60,940 nucleotides of DNA from Oscillospiraceae bacterium (lineage in GTDB: Bacteria > Bacillota > Clostridia > Oscillospirales > CAG-382): the NCBI GenBank assembly GCA_015064955.1, contig SVRD01000011.1, forward strand, positions 1-60,940. Direction: 5' to 3'. The position numbers and the translations under genes were made by a program. Shown here piece after piece: positions 7,533-19,100 of the stretch (position 1 is the first letter of the stretch; each line of letters begins with the position of its first letter). Under the pieces are notes generated by a model. The model worked only from the letters and a program-made list of their open reading frames with translations. It was not told where the DNA came from and did not search any database.

Positions 7533-9737
7533 TTATCTCCTCCAATCATCTAGAACGAAATCTTCTGCAGTGTATGACCAATTATATGAGATTAAAACCC
7601 ATGTATTTTCACCTAACGGCGTATGGTTCAACACATATTTACTTGTCGAATAATATGTTGTTTTACGATATACGCCTCCGCCATAATCGTCAATCTTACT
7701 CCATTGTTCAGTTACAGAGAAACTATAATATAATTCTCCATCTTTTAACGCAGGTTCCTCTCCCGAAAGTGTTTCTATGTTTGAAATCACTGAATTCACT
7801 GTAAGAAAACCCGCTATGACTATAGGAGTAGATATACCCGTTAATGCCCCCGCTGTAAGGAATGCTAAATCGAGAACTGCAACAGCTTCGTCATAGTAAC
7901 CGTCTGAGTGTTCGTAAATGCCACTATAACTTATATTAACATAAACCGCGCTATCTGATTTTGGAAGATTATTTGCGCAATGTTCACCTAAATCTTCGCT
8001 TCCTATTCCGAGTGGCGTAACATATCCATCGGTGCGCACTAAAACATCTCCACGTGCGCCATCATTAATAATTTCTGTGCTGGAGCGCAAAGCAAAACCT
8101 GTTTCATCGCTAAACACAATCGGATTATTATTACAATATGCAAACATATTGTAACCCTCAATACCGCCGTTTGCACCGACGATACCGTCAGCATTAAGGA
8201 AGCGAGCTACGGTAGGATCATAATACCTGCTCTGTAAGTAATACCAACCTGTTTCGTAGTCGTAGTAATATCCACGGTATAGGAATGGGTTATATTGACC
8301 GAGCGTTGACGCCAGAGAGCCGGTTACAGAAACAACTCTGCCCCATGCGTCGTAAACGTATTGGACTACATACTGCCCCGATGCGTTCACAAGACCTATT
8401 ACATCGCCTTGGAGATTTTTGACGTAATAATACCTTGCGCCGTTGTAATTCACCGATGCAACGCCGGATTCGTCGTAGTAGTACAACAAAAAGAACGTTG
8501 TTCCGGCAGCGGGCGCACTTGTAGGGAACGCTTTTACGGTTTCCTTTATTATTCTCGAGCCGTCAAGGATATAGGAATGCTGAAAAGTGTTTCCGTTTGT
8601 TTCGACGTACGTCTTTTTCGTACGTATTCCGCTTGAATCATATTCAAATTCAAGCGATTTGGTATCGGAAAGCGTTACACTTTGAAGCTCTCTTGCGTTC
8701 CAATTCAAACTCAACGCATTGCGCCAATTTGTCGGGTTGCCTATTTCGTCGTAGGATATCAGCGCACCGTTATAACCGTAACGCGAGAGCAGATCGCCCC
8801 AACCCGAATACGTATACTGATATGCCACAATTTCATCAGCTGCCGCGAGAGGCATATTTGAGGTCGCCTCGGTTGTATACGCAAATCTGAATTTATACAG
8901 TATATTTCCGGATTTATCGTACTGATAAAACGTCGATGAATTATCCGCAAGTGAATTCGCGCGAGTCATTTGTCCGAGCGAATCATACTCGTAGGATTCT
9001 ATCACCGTACCGTTTTGACATACACTTACAATATTTCCGAGGTTATCGTAAGTATAGGTAAAGTACGTGTCTATCGCATTTGAATCTATATCCATTCGGG
9101 ATATAAGCGACGAGGTATTACCGTTAGCATCGGTCACATAGCTATATTGAGTTGTGAATACATTCGACGAATGTGTTTTTTGAGTCAGTCGTTCAAACTC
9201 ATCATAGCTATAGGTATTTACCTTATTGCTCGGCATCGTATAGTTGTCTATAAGGTTGCTGTTTGCCTTATAGCTTATTCCGTACTGCTGAGTCGTAGCC
9301 GAAACGTCGCCGTAAGCAGAGCCGGTCGGACGTCCGAGAGAATCATAGAAATTCTCTACAGAGATTGTCGTTTCACCGTTTGCGTCCTCCTGCCAAGCGC
9401 GGACAAGTCTATCCAGTGAATCGTATTCGTAAATATGCGTTACACCGTTTTCGGTGAGCGAATACAAGCGCCCGTTTGCATCGTACTTAACGGTATATTC
9501 GGTTACGCCGTTGAGCTTGGTCTGAACAAGGCGTTCGAGCTCGTCATACACGTATTCCTCGTAATCGCCGTTGCCGTAGGTGAGCTTTTTGAGCTTGCCG
9601 TTATTAGCCGCGTATTCGTAGGTTGCAAGAGTATAGTTACCCGCCTTGATCGTCAACACGTTGCCCCAGATATCGTAAGTCAACGTATAATCTGTCGTTG
9701 CCGTGTCGATACCCGAAAGACGATTGTTCGCATACAA
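7533..9737 (-). CDS. Orphan RHS tip 2: RHS core fragment with variable C-terminal domain
   Basis: The frame is open back to about 9790 with no convincing start; TTG 9737 is the first possible. From about 9774 it is nearly identical to the large RHS protein (YANNRLSGIDTATTDYTLTY and onward), so it is a displaced 3' part with YD repeats and the core end YLQSRYYDPTVARFLNADG. After CNNNPIVFSDETG the last about 190 residues are unrelated to the other tips and hold a long hydrophobic stretch (LDLAFLTAGALTGISTPIVI). No toxin family is recognised. It lacks a signal peptide and is probably silent unless recombined into the main gene. Confidence 0.75.
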   Translation of the reverse strand: MYANNRLSGIDTATTDYTLTYDIWGNVLTIKAGNYTLATYEYAANNGKLKKLTYGNGDYEEYVYDELERLVQTKLNGVTEYTVKYDANGRLYSLTENGVTHIYEYDSLDRLVRAWQEDANGETTISVENFYDSLGRPTGSAYGDVSATTQQYGISYKANSNLIDNYTMPSNKVNTYSYDEFERLTQKTHSSNVFTTQYSYVTDANGNTSSLISRMDIDSNAIDTYFTYTYDNLGNIVSVCQNGTVIESYEYDSLGQMTRANSLADNSSTFYQYDKSGNILYKFRFAYTTEATSNMPLAAADEIVAYQYTYSGWGDLLSRYGYNGALISYDEIGNPTNWRNALSLNWNARELQSVTLSDTKSLEFEYDSSGIRTKKTYVETNGNTFQHSYILDGSRIIKETVKAFPTSAPAAGTTFFLLYYYDESGVASVNYNGARYYYVKNLQGDVIGLVNASGQYVVQYVYDAWGRVVSVTGSLASTLGQYNPFLYRGYYYDYETGWYYLQSRYYDPTVARFLNADGIVGANGGIEGYNMFAYCNNNPIVFSDETGFALRSSTEIINDGARGDVLVRTDGYVTPLGIGSEDLGEHCANNLPKSDSAVYVNISYSGIYEHSDGYYDEAVAVLDLAFLTAGALTGISTPIVIAGFLTVNSVISNIETLSGEEPALKDGELYYSFSVTEQWSKIDDYGGGVYRKTTYYSTSKYVLNHTPLGENTWVLISYNWSYTAEDFVLDDWRR

Positions 9738-9813
9738 GTAAGCAACCTGCGGTTCGGCGGTGTCGGGGATGCCGAGTTTAGATATTAAATCACGTTCAAA
9801 AACGTTTATTGTG

Positions 9814-11370
9814 TTATAACTCCAGGTCGTTCAATGCTTTTAAATTGTATCGTTTGCATTCTTCAAGGAAATAAATCATTTTTTCTCCGTCTTGTGTTTG
9901 CGAAATGTTATATCTTTGCTGTTGCCAATATGCCGCCCCCTTAGATAATGCAAATTTCCCGTATTTTTTTCGCATTTCTTGAAAATCCATATTGTCAGCA
10001 AACTGTTTGTATTTAAGATACAACGCTGTGCCGCCTATTTCTACACCATTGTATTTTACAACGTCAGAAAGTGTAGTGACCAATTCACAACGCGGAAACA
10101 CGATATAACGAAGTTGACATTCAATTCGGCTGATTAGCCATGTAATCACCTCTTCGTTGCCAACCAATGCGTTCGGAAAAAATTCATACAACACCGGCAG
10201 GCCTACCAACTTGCCAAGCTGATGCATTGCAGAACTCAGCGAGGACGGAAGCTTCGGTTCTCCAAAAATAACATCATAAATTTCGTCATAAAGTGATAAT
10301 ATTTCCAAGTATAACGACAACGATCCGCCCTTTACAGAAAACACAAGGTAATACCTAATATCGTTCACGCTCTTGTACCATTTATATACATCATTGTTAA
10401 TGATCGAAAAGCCATGCTCGCAAAGTAATTCTGAAAAATTTTTTGTTATTATCTCTTTTGCCTTTTCGTGCAACAATTCCGCATCAGCTTCGTATATCGG
10501 ACTTGACATCGGAAAAGGTTTGTAATCTACACCTTCGATATAAATGTCTTCAGGTATTGAGAATGAATAATCATAAGTGGTATTCACAACTTGCAGTGCT
10601 TTGTGTTTAATAAACTCTTCGGTAAGAACCGGCTCGACCGCAGATGAAGATTTAAATAGCCTAGGAATATTATTTTTCAAAAAAGAAATATTCTCTTGTT
10701 CGCGTTTCCGCAAGCATTCCCCTAAAATCGACAGATCGCCGCGCTCCGCAGATAAGCGAACATTTTTTTCGAATTCTGTATGTTCTTCATATTCATAGTT
10801 CGCGTAATTTAGATTTGTAAGCGCACGATAGACGGCGGCACTATTATAAAACTCACTTTGGTCCGCAGTGAGATATGCGCAGACAGCACGGATATACCAA
10901 TCTCGCTCACATACAATATCGGAAAAACCATTTAAGCTTTTTAAATACGGAAAGACAACGCTATCAAACAATTCAACAAAGAACTCAACTTTTCCTTGCA
11001 TAAATTCGTTGTTTGAAGCAGGCGGTATAGCTTCAAGCATTTTTTCATACTCGGAAGAATGCGATTTGCGCCATATCGCAACTGCACTTTCGCAAAAGCC
11101 GATTATTTCAGAATGCCTAACGTGGAACGCCTTTTGGGAATTTAATATTCGACAACAAATCGGCTGGATGCGAAACAAAATATCGTGATGCATTATTTCA
11201 TTGAAAAACAGCGAGCAAAAAATCTTTCCATTTATTATTGCATACCATTCCGTCGCGTTTTTCATCGGAACAAAACCGAGCGAACGCAATTTTTCTCCAA
11301 AAGCTTCCTCGATTACCGCTCGAGGGAGCTTATTATGTTTTTCTATAATTAAAGGGCCCTTTGCAATCAT
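9814..11370 (-). CDS. Candidate immunity protein for orphan RHS tip 1
   Basis: The start is ATG 11370 (MIAKGPLIIEKHNKL) because AAGGA precedes it at 7 bases; the frame opens earlier only at a TTG. The 518-aa soluble protein appears to hold two related halves: LPRAVIEEAFGEKLRSLGF near the start and ITKNFSELLCEHGFSIINN near residue 310, each followed by a Trp-Tyr and a hydrophobic strand. This resembles a doubled DUF4304-like fold, though that is a guess. It directly follows the nuclease-like tip and overlaps its restored reading frame, as an immunity gene would. No signal peptide or membrane segment is seen, which fits a cytoplasmic nuclease target. Confidence 0.6.
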   Translation of the reverse strand: MIAKGPLIIEKHNKLPRAVIEEAFGEKLRSLGFVPMKNATEWYAIINGKIFCSLFFNEIMHHDILFRIQPICCRILNSQKAFHVRHSEIIGFCESAVAIWRKSHSSEYEKMLEAIPPASNNEFMQGKVEFFVELFDSVVFPYLKSLNGFSDIVCERDWYIRAVCAYLTADQSEFYNSAAVYRALTNLNYANYEYEEHTEFEKNVRLSAERGDLSILGECLRKREQENISFLKNNIPRLFKSSSAVEPVLTEEFIKHKALQVVNTTYDYSFSIPEDIYIEGVDYKPFPMSSPIYEADAELLHEKAKEIITKNFSELLCEHGFSIINNDVYKWYKSVNDIRYYLVFSVKGGSLSLYLEILSLYDEIYDVIFGEPKLPSSLSSAMHQLGKLVGLPVLYEFFPNALVGNEEVITWLISRIECQLRYIVFPRCELVTTLSDVVKYNGVEIGGTALYLKYKQFADNMDFQEMRKKYGKFALSKGAAYWQQQRYNISQTQDGEKMIYFLEECKRYNLKALNDLEL

Positions 11371-11476
11371 ACTAATTTCCTTATTTATTCCAGACAATTT
11401 TTTGTTAATGCATTTAATGATGAAATGAATAATATTGAGCCTGCCGCGGCCACACCGATTAATCCTCCGGTATTCA

Positions 11477-12250
11477 CTATTGCAGAACTTGGATAAACCA
11501 CTTCCGAGGCCATGCGTTCACGCTTGGTCTTTCGAGCATATGCGTACACTTTTTCTTTTTCATAGGCATAGCTCTCTTGCTTTTTATACCGACAGTAAAA
11601 CTATACAGAACCACGCCACTTTCGGGGGTTACGTACGTAATATTGTATAAATACTGAAATTTATCACCTAAATTACAACCACTGATGATTCCTGAAAAAG
11701 CTCCGGCAGCACCTTTATGTGGATTTCCCTCACCGTATGCGTCAAGATACTTTGATAAGCTCTTACGTGCGCTTACTAAGCCATTGCCATTATCCGAACA
11801 GTGTTTTATCTCCCAAACCTCGTGATCAAACGGACTATATAGATCCATACGTCCATTGTTCGCAGCTACTTCTGGATAAACTCCATAGTTGTTGGACACA
11901 ATATCCATCTGTACTGCTCGATGAACGGCACCCCAAAAATGAGTAATGATCATCTCGTACCATTTATTCAAAAGGTTCGCTGCTAACAAGAAGTTTTGTG
12001 TCGCATAATAGCCTGTTTCATCCGCATACATAACAGGATTATTATTACAATACGCGAACATATTGTAGCCTTCAATGCCGCCATTTGCGCCGATGATGCC
12101 GTCGGAATTTAAAAATCTGCCAACAGTCGGGTCATAATATCTGCTTTGCAGATAGTAAAATCCTGTTTCGGTATCGTAGTAGTACGACCTATAACGGAAT
12201 GGGTTGTATGCACCAACGGTAGATGCAAGTGTTCCTGTTGTGGTAAGCAC
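11477..12250 (-). CDS. Orphan RHS tip 1 with PD-(D/E)xK-like nuclease domain, apparently frameshifted
   Basis: RHS homology starts abruptly near 12272 (YTYDAWGKV) and runs through YLQSRYYDPTVGRFLNSDG and CNNNPVMYADETG. The variable domain follows. Its GVYPEVAANNGRMDLYSPF and then VWEIKH present Glu, Asp and Glu-x-Lys in the spacing of a PD-(D/E)xK nuclease, so a DNA- or RNA-cutting toxin is likely. The end is odd: after about 11600 the annotated frame becomes basic nonsense and stops at 11477, while the neighbouring frame reads YKKQESYAYEKEKVYAYARK, ends in a hydrophobic helix and stops at 11385. A one-base shift is likely. The gene has no own start or signal. Confidence 0.7.
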   Translation of the reverse strand: MLTTTGTLASTVGAYNPFRYRSYYYDTETGFYYLQSRYYDPTVGRFLNSDGIIGANGGIEGYNMFAYCNNNPVMYADETGYYATQNFLLAANLLNKWYEMIITHFWGAVHRAVQMDIVSNNYGVYPEVAANNGRMDLYSPFDHEVWEIKHCSDNGNGLVSARKSLSKYLDAYGEGNPHKGAAGAFSGIISGCNLGDKFQYLYNITYVTPESGVVLYSFTVGIKSKRAMPMKKKKCTHMLERPSVNAWPRKWFIQVLQ

Positions 12251-12282
12251 CTTGCCCCAAGCGTCGTAGGTGTATTACCCGT

Positions 12283-12313
12283 CCCTACGGTCTGCAATAA
12301 GCAGACCGTAGGG
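12283..12313. repeat. Perfect inverted repeat at the cassette boundary
   Basis: CCCTACGGTCTGC and GCAGACCGTAGGG pair over 13 bp around AATAA. It lies between the stop of the lipoprotein gene and the first base of RHS homology of orphan tip 1. There is no T run on the minus strand, so it is not a standard terminator. Confidence 0.75.
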
Positions 12314-12333
12314 TGAAAGGGCTTGTTTGAAAA

Positions 12334-13089
12334 TTATGATAACAATTCCTGAATATCCTGATATGTCAACGTCAGTGTAACTTCCTCGGAAACAACTTCG
12401 TCGCCGTCATACAGCTTTTCGGTAAGTGTTAAAACGTAATCTTCGGGTATGCTGTTGTATTCCTTAACAATATAGTGCCATACAGGATAACCATAAGTCG
12501 CAGTGAATTTTGAATCGCCTTTTTCATCCACTTCATAAGATTCTTGCACTGCTTGACCGTAATTAACTCCATCGTTTGCTTTTTCGGGGTCAGTATGAGT
12601 ATAATATCTGTCATCCGTCATATGTGAACTTGTGTTAGTCGAATCTTCTACAACATAAGCAACATTTTCATCCATATCGTAAACTGCGATTGCAATAAGT
12701 AAACAGTCGCCCAGCATAACCACATGGCTTTCTCTGGCAGCATCTTTTCCTATTTTTCCTTGCTGTTCTATACTTCGCAAATCGAGCTTATCTATGCTGA
12801 TAAAGCTTCTTGTTTGTTTTGTTGGTTTATATCCGTATAATATCGAGAAAAACACAGTATCTGAATCGGGTCCGTTTGTTAATTTAACTTCGGTATTACG
12901 AACAACAAAATCGTTAGGAGACATATTATCGGGAAAAAATCCAGAAGGGTCTATACTTTCTTCGGTTGAAATTTCACTACTGTCGGAGTTTTCATTAACT
13001 TGTGAAGACTCAGATTGCTCGCTTCCCTCAAAACAGCCGACTAAGCCGAACATAAGAAACAAAGCCAATATAAAAGCTATTATTTTCAT
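12334..13089 (-). CDS. Lipoprotein, candidate immunity to the main RHS toxin
   Basis: 251 aa, start ATG 13089 with AAAGGAG, 15 bp after the RHS stop. The N-terminus MKIIAFILALFLMFGLVGC is a lipoprotein signal with Cys at about residue 19, then a Ser/Glu-rich linker and a globular domain with no family I recognise (FFSILYGYKPTKQTRSF, YVVEDSTNTSSHM). Its position straight after the variable tip of the large RHS protein is where immunity genes sit. If that is its role, the toxin would be met outside the membrane. It could instead be an unrelated passenger. Confidence 0.6.
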   Translation of the reverse strand: MKIIAFILALFLMFGLVGCFEGSEQSESSQVNENSDSSEISTEESIDPSGFFPDNMSPNDFVVRNTEVKLTNGPDSDTVFFSILYGYKPTKQTRSFISIDKLDLRSIEQQGKIGKDAARESHVVMLGDCLLIAIAVYDMDENVAYVVEDSTNTSSHMTDDRYYTHTDPEKANDGVNYGQAVQESYEVDEKGDSKFTATYGYPVWHYIVKEYNSIPEDYVLTLTEKLYDGDEVVSEEVTLTLTYQDIQELLS

Positions 13090-13104
13090 CGTTTTTCTCC
13101 TTTG

Positions 13105-16100
13105 CTATTTAAAGACGAACTCAATTACAGGAAACATATCTTTGTTGATCCCTCCGCCACACATGCGTTGCATATCCATATCTGCTAGGGCTGGCGATAT
13201 GCTGCCGGGATTTGAATTTCCCTCATAGTGCCCACTATAAGCATTCGGGATATTGTCACTATAATTTCGATCTTCATCGTTGTTGCTATCTCCATCTTCA
13301 TGAGCATCGTTATCTACAACATTAGGTTTATAAGTACCTTTAAACGTAACTCTTGAAGCACCTGTATCGTAAGACATTATTCCACACTGTATTTCACCGT
13401 TTACAATGCCACAATACACATTATACCCTTGTTGTTGCAATATGCCATAAACATAAGGAGAAACTGATATATTGTTTTTATTAATCACAAAAGTCACAGT
13501 AACACCGTTGGGAAGCGTTATCGTTATCGTTTGATTTTCCACCTTGATGGCATTTGCCATAGGTTTTGCAGAATTACCGTACGCTTCTAAATCAATGGTA
13601 ACTGTGCCGTACTCAAAGTCATATTCACCCTTCATATCGGTTTTTTCGTTTCCATTAATATCGGTACTGTTTATTGGATTATTATTACAATACGCGAACA
13701 TATTGTAACCTTCAATACCGCCGTTTGCGCCGATGATTCCGTCGGCATTCAAGAATCTACCAACAGTCGGGTCGTAGTAACGAGATTGTAGGTAATAGAA
13801 TCCTGTTTCGGTATCGTAGTAGTATGAACGATAACGGAACGGATTGTATTGTCCAAGCGTGCTTGCCATCGAGCCGGTCGTGGAAATGACCTTGCCCCAA
13901 GCGTCATAGGAATATTCTACAACTACAGTTCCATAGTTGTTAAGAATACGTATTACGTCGCCCTGCAGATTCTTCTGGAAGTAATAATGCTGGTTATTGT
14001 AGATAAGACCTGCTACACTGCCCGATTCGTCATAGAGGTAATACAAATCATACGTCGGAACAGAACCTGCTGTAGCAACAACACGTTCACGAATAATATT
14101 TGCTCCGTCAAGCGTATAGAAGTGTACTGCCGTTGACTGATTTGCGGCGTTATTGTATACCTTTTGGGTACGAATTCCGTTGGAATTGTGGCTATAGGAA
14201 ACAGAGCTTCCGCCGGAAAGCGAAATGCTTTGCAGTTCTCTTGCTTCCCACGTTAAGCCTGTCGCGTTGTGCCAATTTATCGGATTCCCTATTGCATCAT
14301 AAAGGATAATTTTTCCGTTATAGACACCAAGCAAATCGCCCCAAGTGGAATTGTTGTAAATGTAGGTGCCTACCGTTTCCTTTTGGCTTGCGATATAGCT
14401 AATATAATCGCCCATCGTCGCGCCTTCGGCAAACGGGTAGGAATCCTTTTGGGTTATATTGCCGGATTTATCGTAATAATAAATATACGTCTTGCCCGCA
14501 ACAGCGTCCTCTTCACAGGTGAGCTGACCGAGAGAATCATAGGTATATTCGTTTATTATTACGCCGTCTTTTCTAATTTGGGTTATATTGCCCAAATTAT
14601 CATACGTATAGGAATATACTACAGACGGTGCGTTTGTTGTATTACCTCCGAACGTTACGGTGGATACGAGTGAGGTTGTGTGTTGAACGTTATCCGCATC
14701 GGTATAATTATAATATCCGTATTGTTCGTAGAAATTAAGTGCGCTTGAGAAAGAGTTTTGCTTTTTCGTTACTCTTTCAAATTCATCGTAGGTATAGCTT
14801 ATGCTCGATTGCAGTCCCGCAGTCGGCATAAGAACGTAGTTTACAAGGTTACTGTTTGCCTTATAATTAACCTCATAAGACATCGTCCTATCGTCTACTA
14901 CATAGGTCGAGCCTTTGGCTCTGCCGAGGTCGTCGTAGGAATTTTCGACCGCTACGGTTATATTACCGTTTGCGTCCTTCTGCCAAGCGCGGACAAGTCT
15001 ATCCAGCGAATCGTATTCGTAAATATGCGTTGAATCGTTTTCGGTGAGCGAATAAAGCCGACCATTTGCATCGTACTTAACGGTATATTCGGTTACACCG
15101 TTGAGCTTGGTCTGAACAAGGCGTTCGAGCTCGTCATACACGTATTCCTCGTAATCGCCGTTGCCGTAGGTGAGTTTTTTGAGCTTGCCGTTATTAGCCG
15201 CATATTCGTAGGTTGCAAGAGTATAGTTGCCTGCCTTGATCGAAAGCACGTTGCCCCAAATATCGTAAGTCAACGTATAATCTGTCGTTGCCGTGTCGAT
15301 ACCCGAAAGACGATTGTTCGCATACAAGTAAGCAACCTGCGGTTCGGCGGTGTCGGGGATGCCGTCCTTATCCGAATCGAGATATATCTTGCTCGTTCTG
15401 TCGCGGTTGTCGTAAATATACGCGGTTTGAACCGAATTCGCGTTCTCGATATAAGCGAGCAGCTTGGTAACAGGATCGTAATTATACTTCGTTACCTTGC
15501 CCAATTCGTTTACGGTTTGCGAGATATAGTTGCCGTATTCGGTATAGCTTGCAGACGAGGTTATCTTTAAATTTCCGCCTGCGGAAAGCTCGACACCCGT
15601 TGTATTGCCATAATTATCGTAGGTGTAATTTGCCGTCTGCGTTGTATTGCCGACGGTTTTCGACGCCGTTATCACCTGATGCTTTGAATCGTAGGTATAA
15701 TCGAAGCTTTCGCCGGTGATCGCGGTATAATCGGTAAGATCTATACCGTTTTCGTGGTAGTGCATTACCGAATCGTTGCCGTTTGCGTCGGTCGCCGTGC
15801 TTAAATTACCCTCTTCGTCGTAAGCATAGGTTTGCGCGGGCTCGATGGTTAGGGTTATATCATCGAATTGTGCGGTATTGACGTTATAATCGTATGCCGC
15901 GGTTATTTCGATACTTGTTACGGTTAGAGACGAATCGGTCTTCTTCGGCACGATTGCAGTCGATGCGAATTGTTTTTGAGTATTATCGGGGTTAAAGGAA
16001 AGCTCGAATTCATCGGTTGAGTTATCCGAATAGGTAAGCTTCGCAATAACGCCGAATTTGCGGTTGGATTTCGGGTCGATACCGTTTGCGCTGTCCCAAC

Positions 16101-19100
16101 CCGCAGTTGCAAGGCTTGCCGAATCGGCTTTTGCCCAACCGGAGAGCATAAAGGTTGTATTTATCGGAGTACTGAGCGCGATAGTTTGGGTTATACGCTT
16201 TTGTGCAGTGGGCAAGCCGGAAAGAACCGCGCTTCCGTTTGCGACGGTGTAGCTGCCCGACCATTTGCGCGCGCTGTCGAAGCCGCCGTTTTCAACAAGG
16301 TTGAAATCCGAAAGCGTTTCGCCCTTTTCGAGCTGTACGCAGTCAACGTACGCGGTGCCCGGCGCGTTGTCGAGCGAGAACACAACGTCATACTCGCCCG
16401 CGGACGCAATATTGAAGGTATGGCTTACTCTTTGCCAGCCGTTATCTATCGCGGTGTTGGTAGTGCCGGTCTTATAATCGCCCGAATTCACGCAACGCAG
16501 ATAAAATCCGCCGTTCGTGCTTTGAACGTTTACAAGCTTAACGTAAGCCGAAAGAGTATAGGTGCCCGCTGTCAGATATATCGAATCGGTATACGATGCG
16601 TAGCCTGTTCCGCCGTCGGTTGACGAAAGCTTTAACGAGCCCGTGCCGAAATAGCTTTCCGCGGTTGTATAGCTTGCAGAATATCCGTCGCCCTCTGCCA
16701 TTTTGATCCATTCGGACGAGGGTTCGCAGTTCGGGTTATAAAGCAAGTTATTTTTGGTGATTCCCTTAACAGACGCGGTTTTCAGCTTATAATTCGTTTC
16801 CGATGCCGATTCATAGGGCATATAATCGGCATAAGACGTGCCGAGAACTTCGGGGTCGCCGTTAAATTTGCTGTAAGAGCATATCGGTTGAGCAAAATCA
16901 TCGAAAAGAGTATAGGTGAAAATATCGTCGGTACTTCCGTAGGAATCGTCGTTACCGCTTGTGCGAACGCAGAACAGCTTATCGTCATATTCAAAGCCGA
17001 CTCTTTGACCGAGTGTTCCGCCGACACTTTCCTCGGCGAGACGCACGCGGAATCTGCCCTCGTACTTGTCGTATTTATACTCGACCTTGTAGCCCGTATC
17101 GCCGTCTCTTGCCGATTTGAGCGAGCCGTTTTTGCCCTCGTTCGCATAATCTTCGGTATATTCGTGGTATTCGTAATATACCGTATTGAGAAGAGAAGAG
17201 CCGTTATAGTAGCGTATCTCGCGGAGATAGCCGCTGTCGTTAACAGAAGGGGTGCCCGAAATAGATTCGGAATAGAGGAACTGAACGTAGTCGTTTTGGT
17301 TATACGCGTTGGTGATACGGTAAAGCGCGCCCTCGGCGTTATACGCAAACACGAGCTGATGTATCAGCGCGCTTTCGACCGGCTCGTAATATATCGCGTA
17401 AAGCGCACCGTTCTCGTTATAGGTAAAGCGCTTTTTGTTGCCGTGAACGTCAACAATATGCCTTATTTTGCCTTCGGAATTGAAAATATAGCTGTTTCCG
17501 TATTCATTTTCGATACGGTATTCCTTGTTCTCGCCGCTTCCGCTTACGGCAAGCGTGAGCCCGAAGCCGTCCTCATCGACATATTCGCCGTTAAATTCAA
17601 CAAAATAATGTTCTGTTCCGTCACTATCATTATACACTATGTACGGTATATTGTCAATATTTACCTCTTTGACGGTCTGCTGGACCGAAAGCTTCCAGCC
17701 CTTGCCGACCTTCATATTGCTGTAATCGGCGGTAAGAGGCGAATTTACGTCGTTGCCCGAAGTGAATTCCATATCCGATTGAAAGCTATTGTAAACATGG
17801 CTTACCGTTATCGGAATCACCGAGCCCTCGGTGGTCATATCCGCGTGCGCGAAAACCAGATTACCGTTGAAGCCGTTGATATAACCTACACCCGCACTGC
17901 CTGCGCTTTGGGTAGAAAAGCTCCATTGGCTTTCGATACCCTTTGTATCGCGGTAGGAAATGGTTATCACGGGCTTATTCGAAGAATCGGAGGATTTAAA
18001 ATTAACATACCCGTTTCCGCCCGAAGAAAGAGGAGCAAGAAGCACACCTGTGTTTTTGCCGTTATCGTACCAATACTGTGCCGCCTTGGTTATATCAAAA
18101 CGGTATTCCGACATAGCAGATGTGGCGTTTATTGTGTGATAGTCTATAACAGTAGTTGAATTTTCGGGAATCGTCGAGCTTGTCAATGTCGCAGACGACC
18201 AATCCTCACTCACGGTATACACCGCAACCGTCGTAGCGAGCGTAACACTCGATTTCATAAGTTTTAATTGCGCATCGACTATAACAGCCGAATCGGGCAG
18301 TTCGGGAAGCTCGGAAGCCTTTATGAGCATCTTATCAAGAACACTTCCGGTATATCCCACTCTAATGGACCTTGCCTTGTAATCGCTTACAACACCCGAT
18401 GAATTTATACCTATATCCTCGGTGTTCGCGCCGTTATCTGCGGGCGTGAACGTCGGGTCGACGGTTACGGGAAACGCTCTTTCGTTTGCGTTTATCCATT
18501 CTTCGCTTGCGGTTACGGTAAGGGTGTATTTATTGCCGTTTTTGTGGGCTATTGCATATTCAACCGCATTGGAGCTTGCTCCGTTTGCATCGTACATAAT
18601 ACCCTTGGGTATTACCATAACGGTTTCCGTGCCCGTTGCGCTGTTCAGCGCAATTGAGCCGTCGGGCTGCAAAACGGGGTTGATTCCTTCGAGCTTAAGC
18701 TCGAACGTGAAGTTATACGAATCGAGCTGTTCTTTTACGATGATGTTTTCCTTGACCGTACCGCCGTAGATTAAATATTCGAGGTCAACGGAAGGAAGAA
18801 TATCCCGATATATCGCACCCGAGGAGAACTTATGCAGCGTCGTTGCCGAATCGATATCGTTACCAACCGGCTCTGCTTCGGGGGTATGTATTTCCAACGC
18901 CTTTGACTTGTCTGCACCGACAAGGTGAAGGCTGATTTTATAATCGTCCTTTTGAATCTTCAAAAGATTGTTAGAATTCGAATTGTTTGCAAGCTTTACG
19001 TAAACATCCGATTCGGCATTGTCGGCACCGGCAAAATCATCGGCGTCGAGCGTCATAATTTCTGATACCGCCAAGCTGTTATCGTAATCCTGCAAATTTC

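Noticed and set aside
16888-18159. 423-codon plus-strand frame inside the RHS gene
   Set aside because: The minus strand encodes continuous RHS domains with signal peptide and start; the plus frame has no family and no ribosome site.
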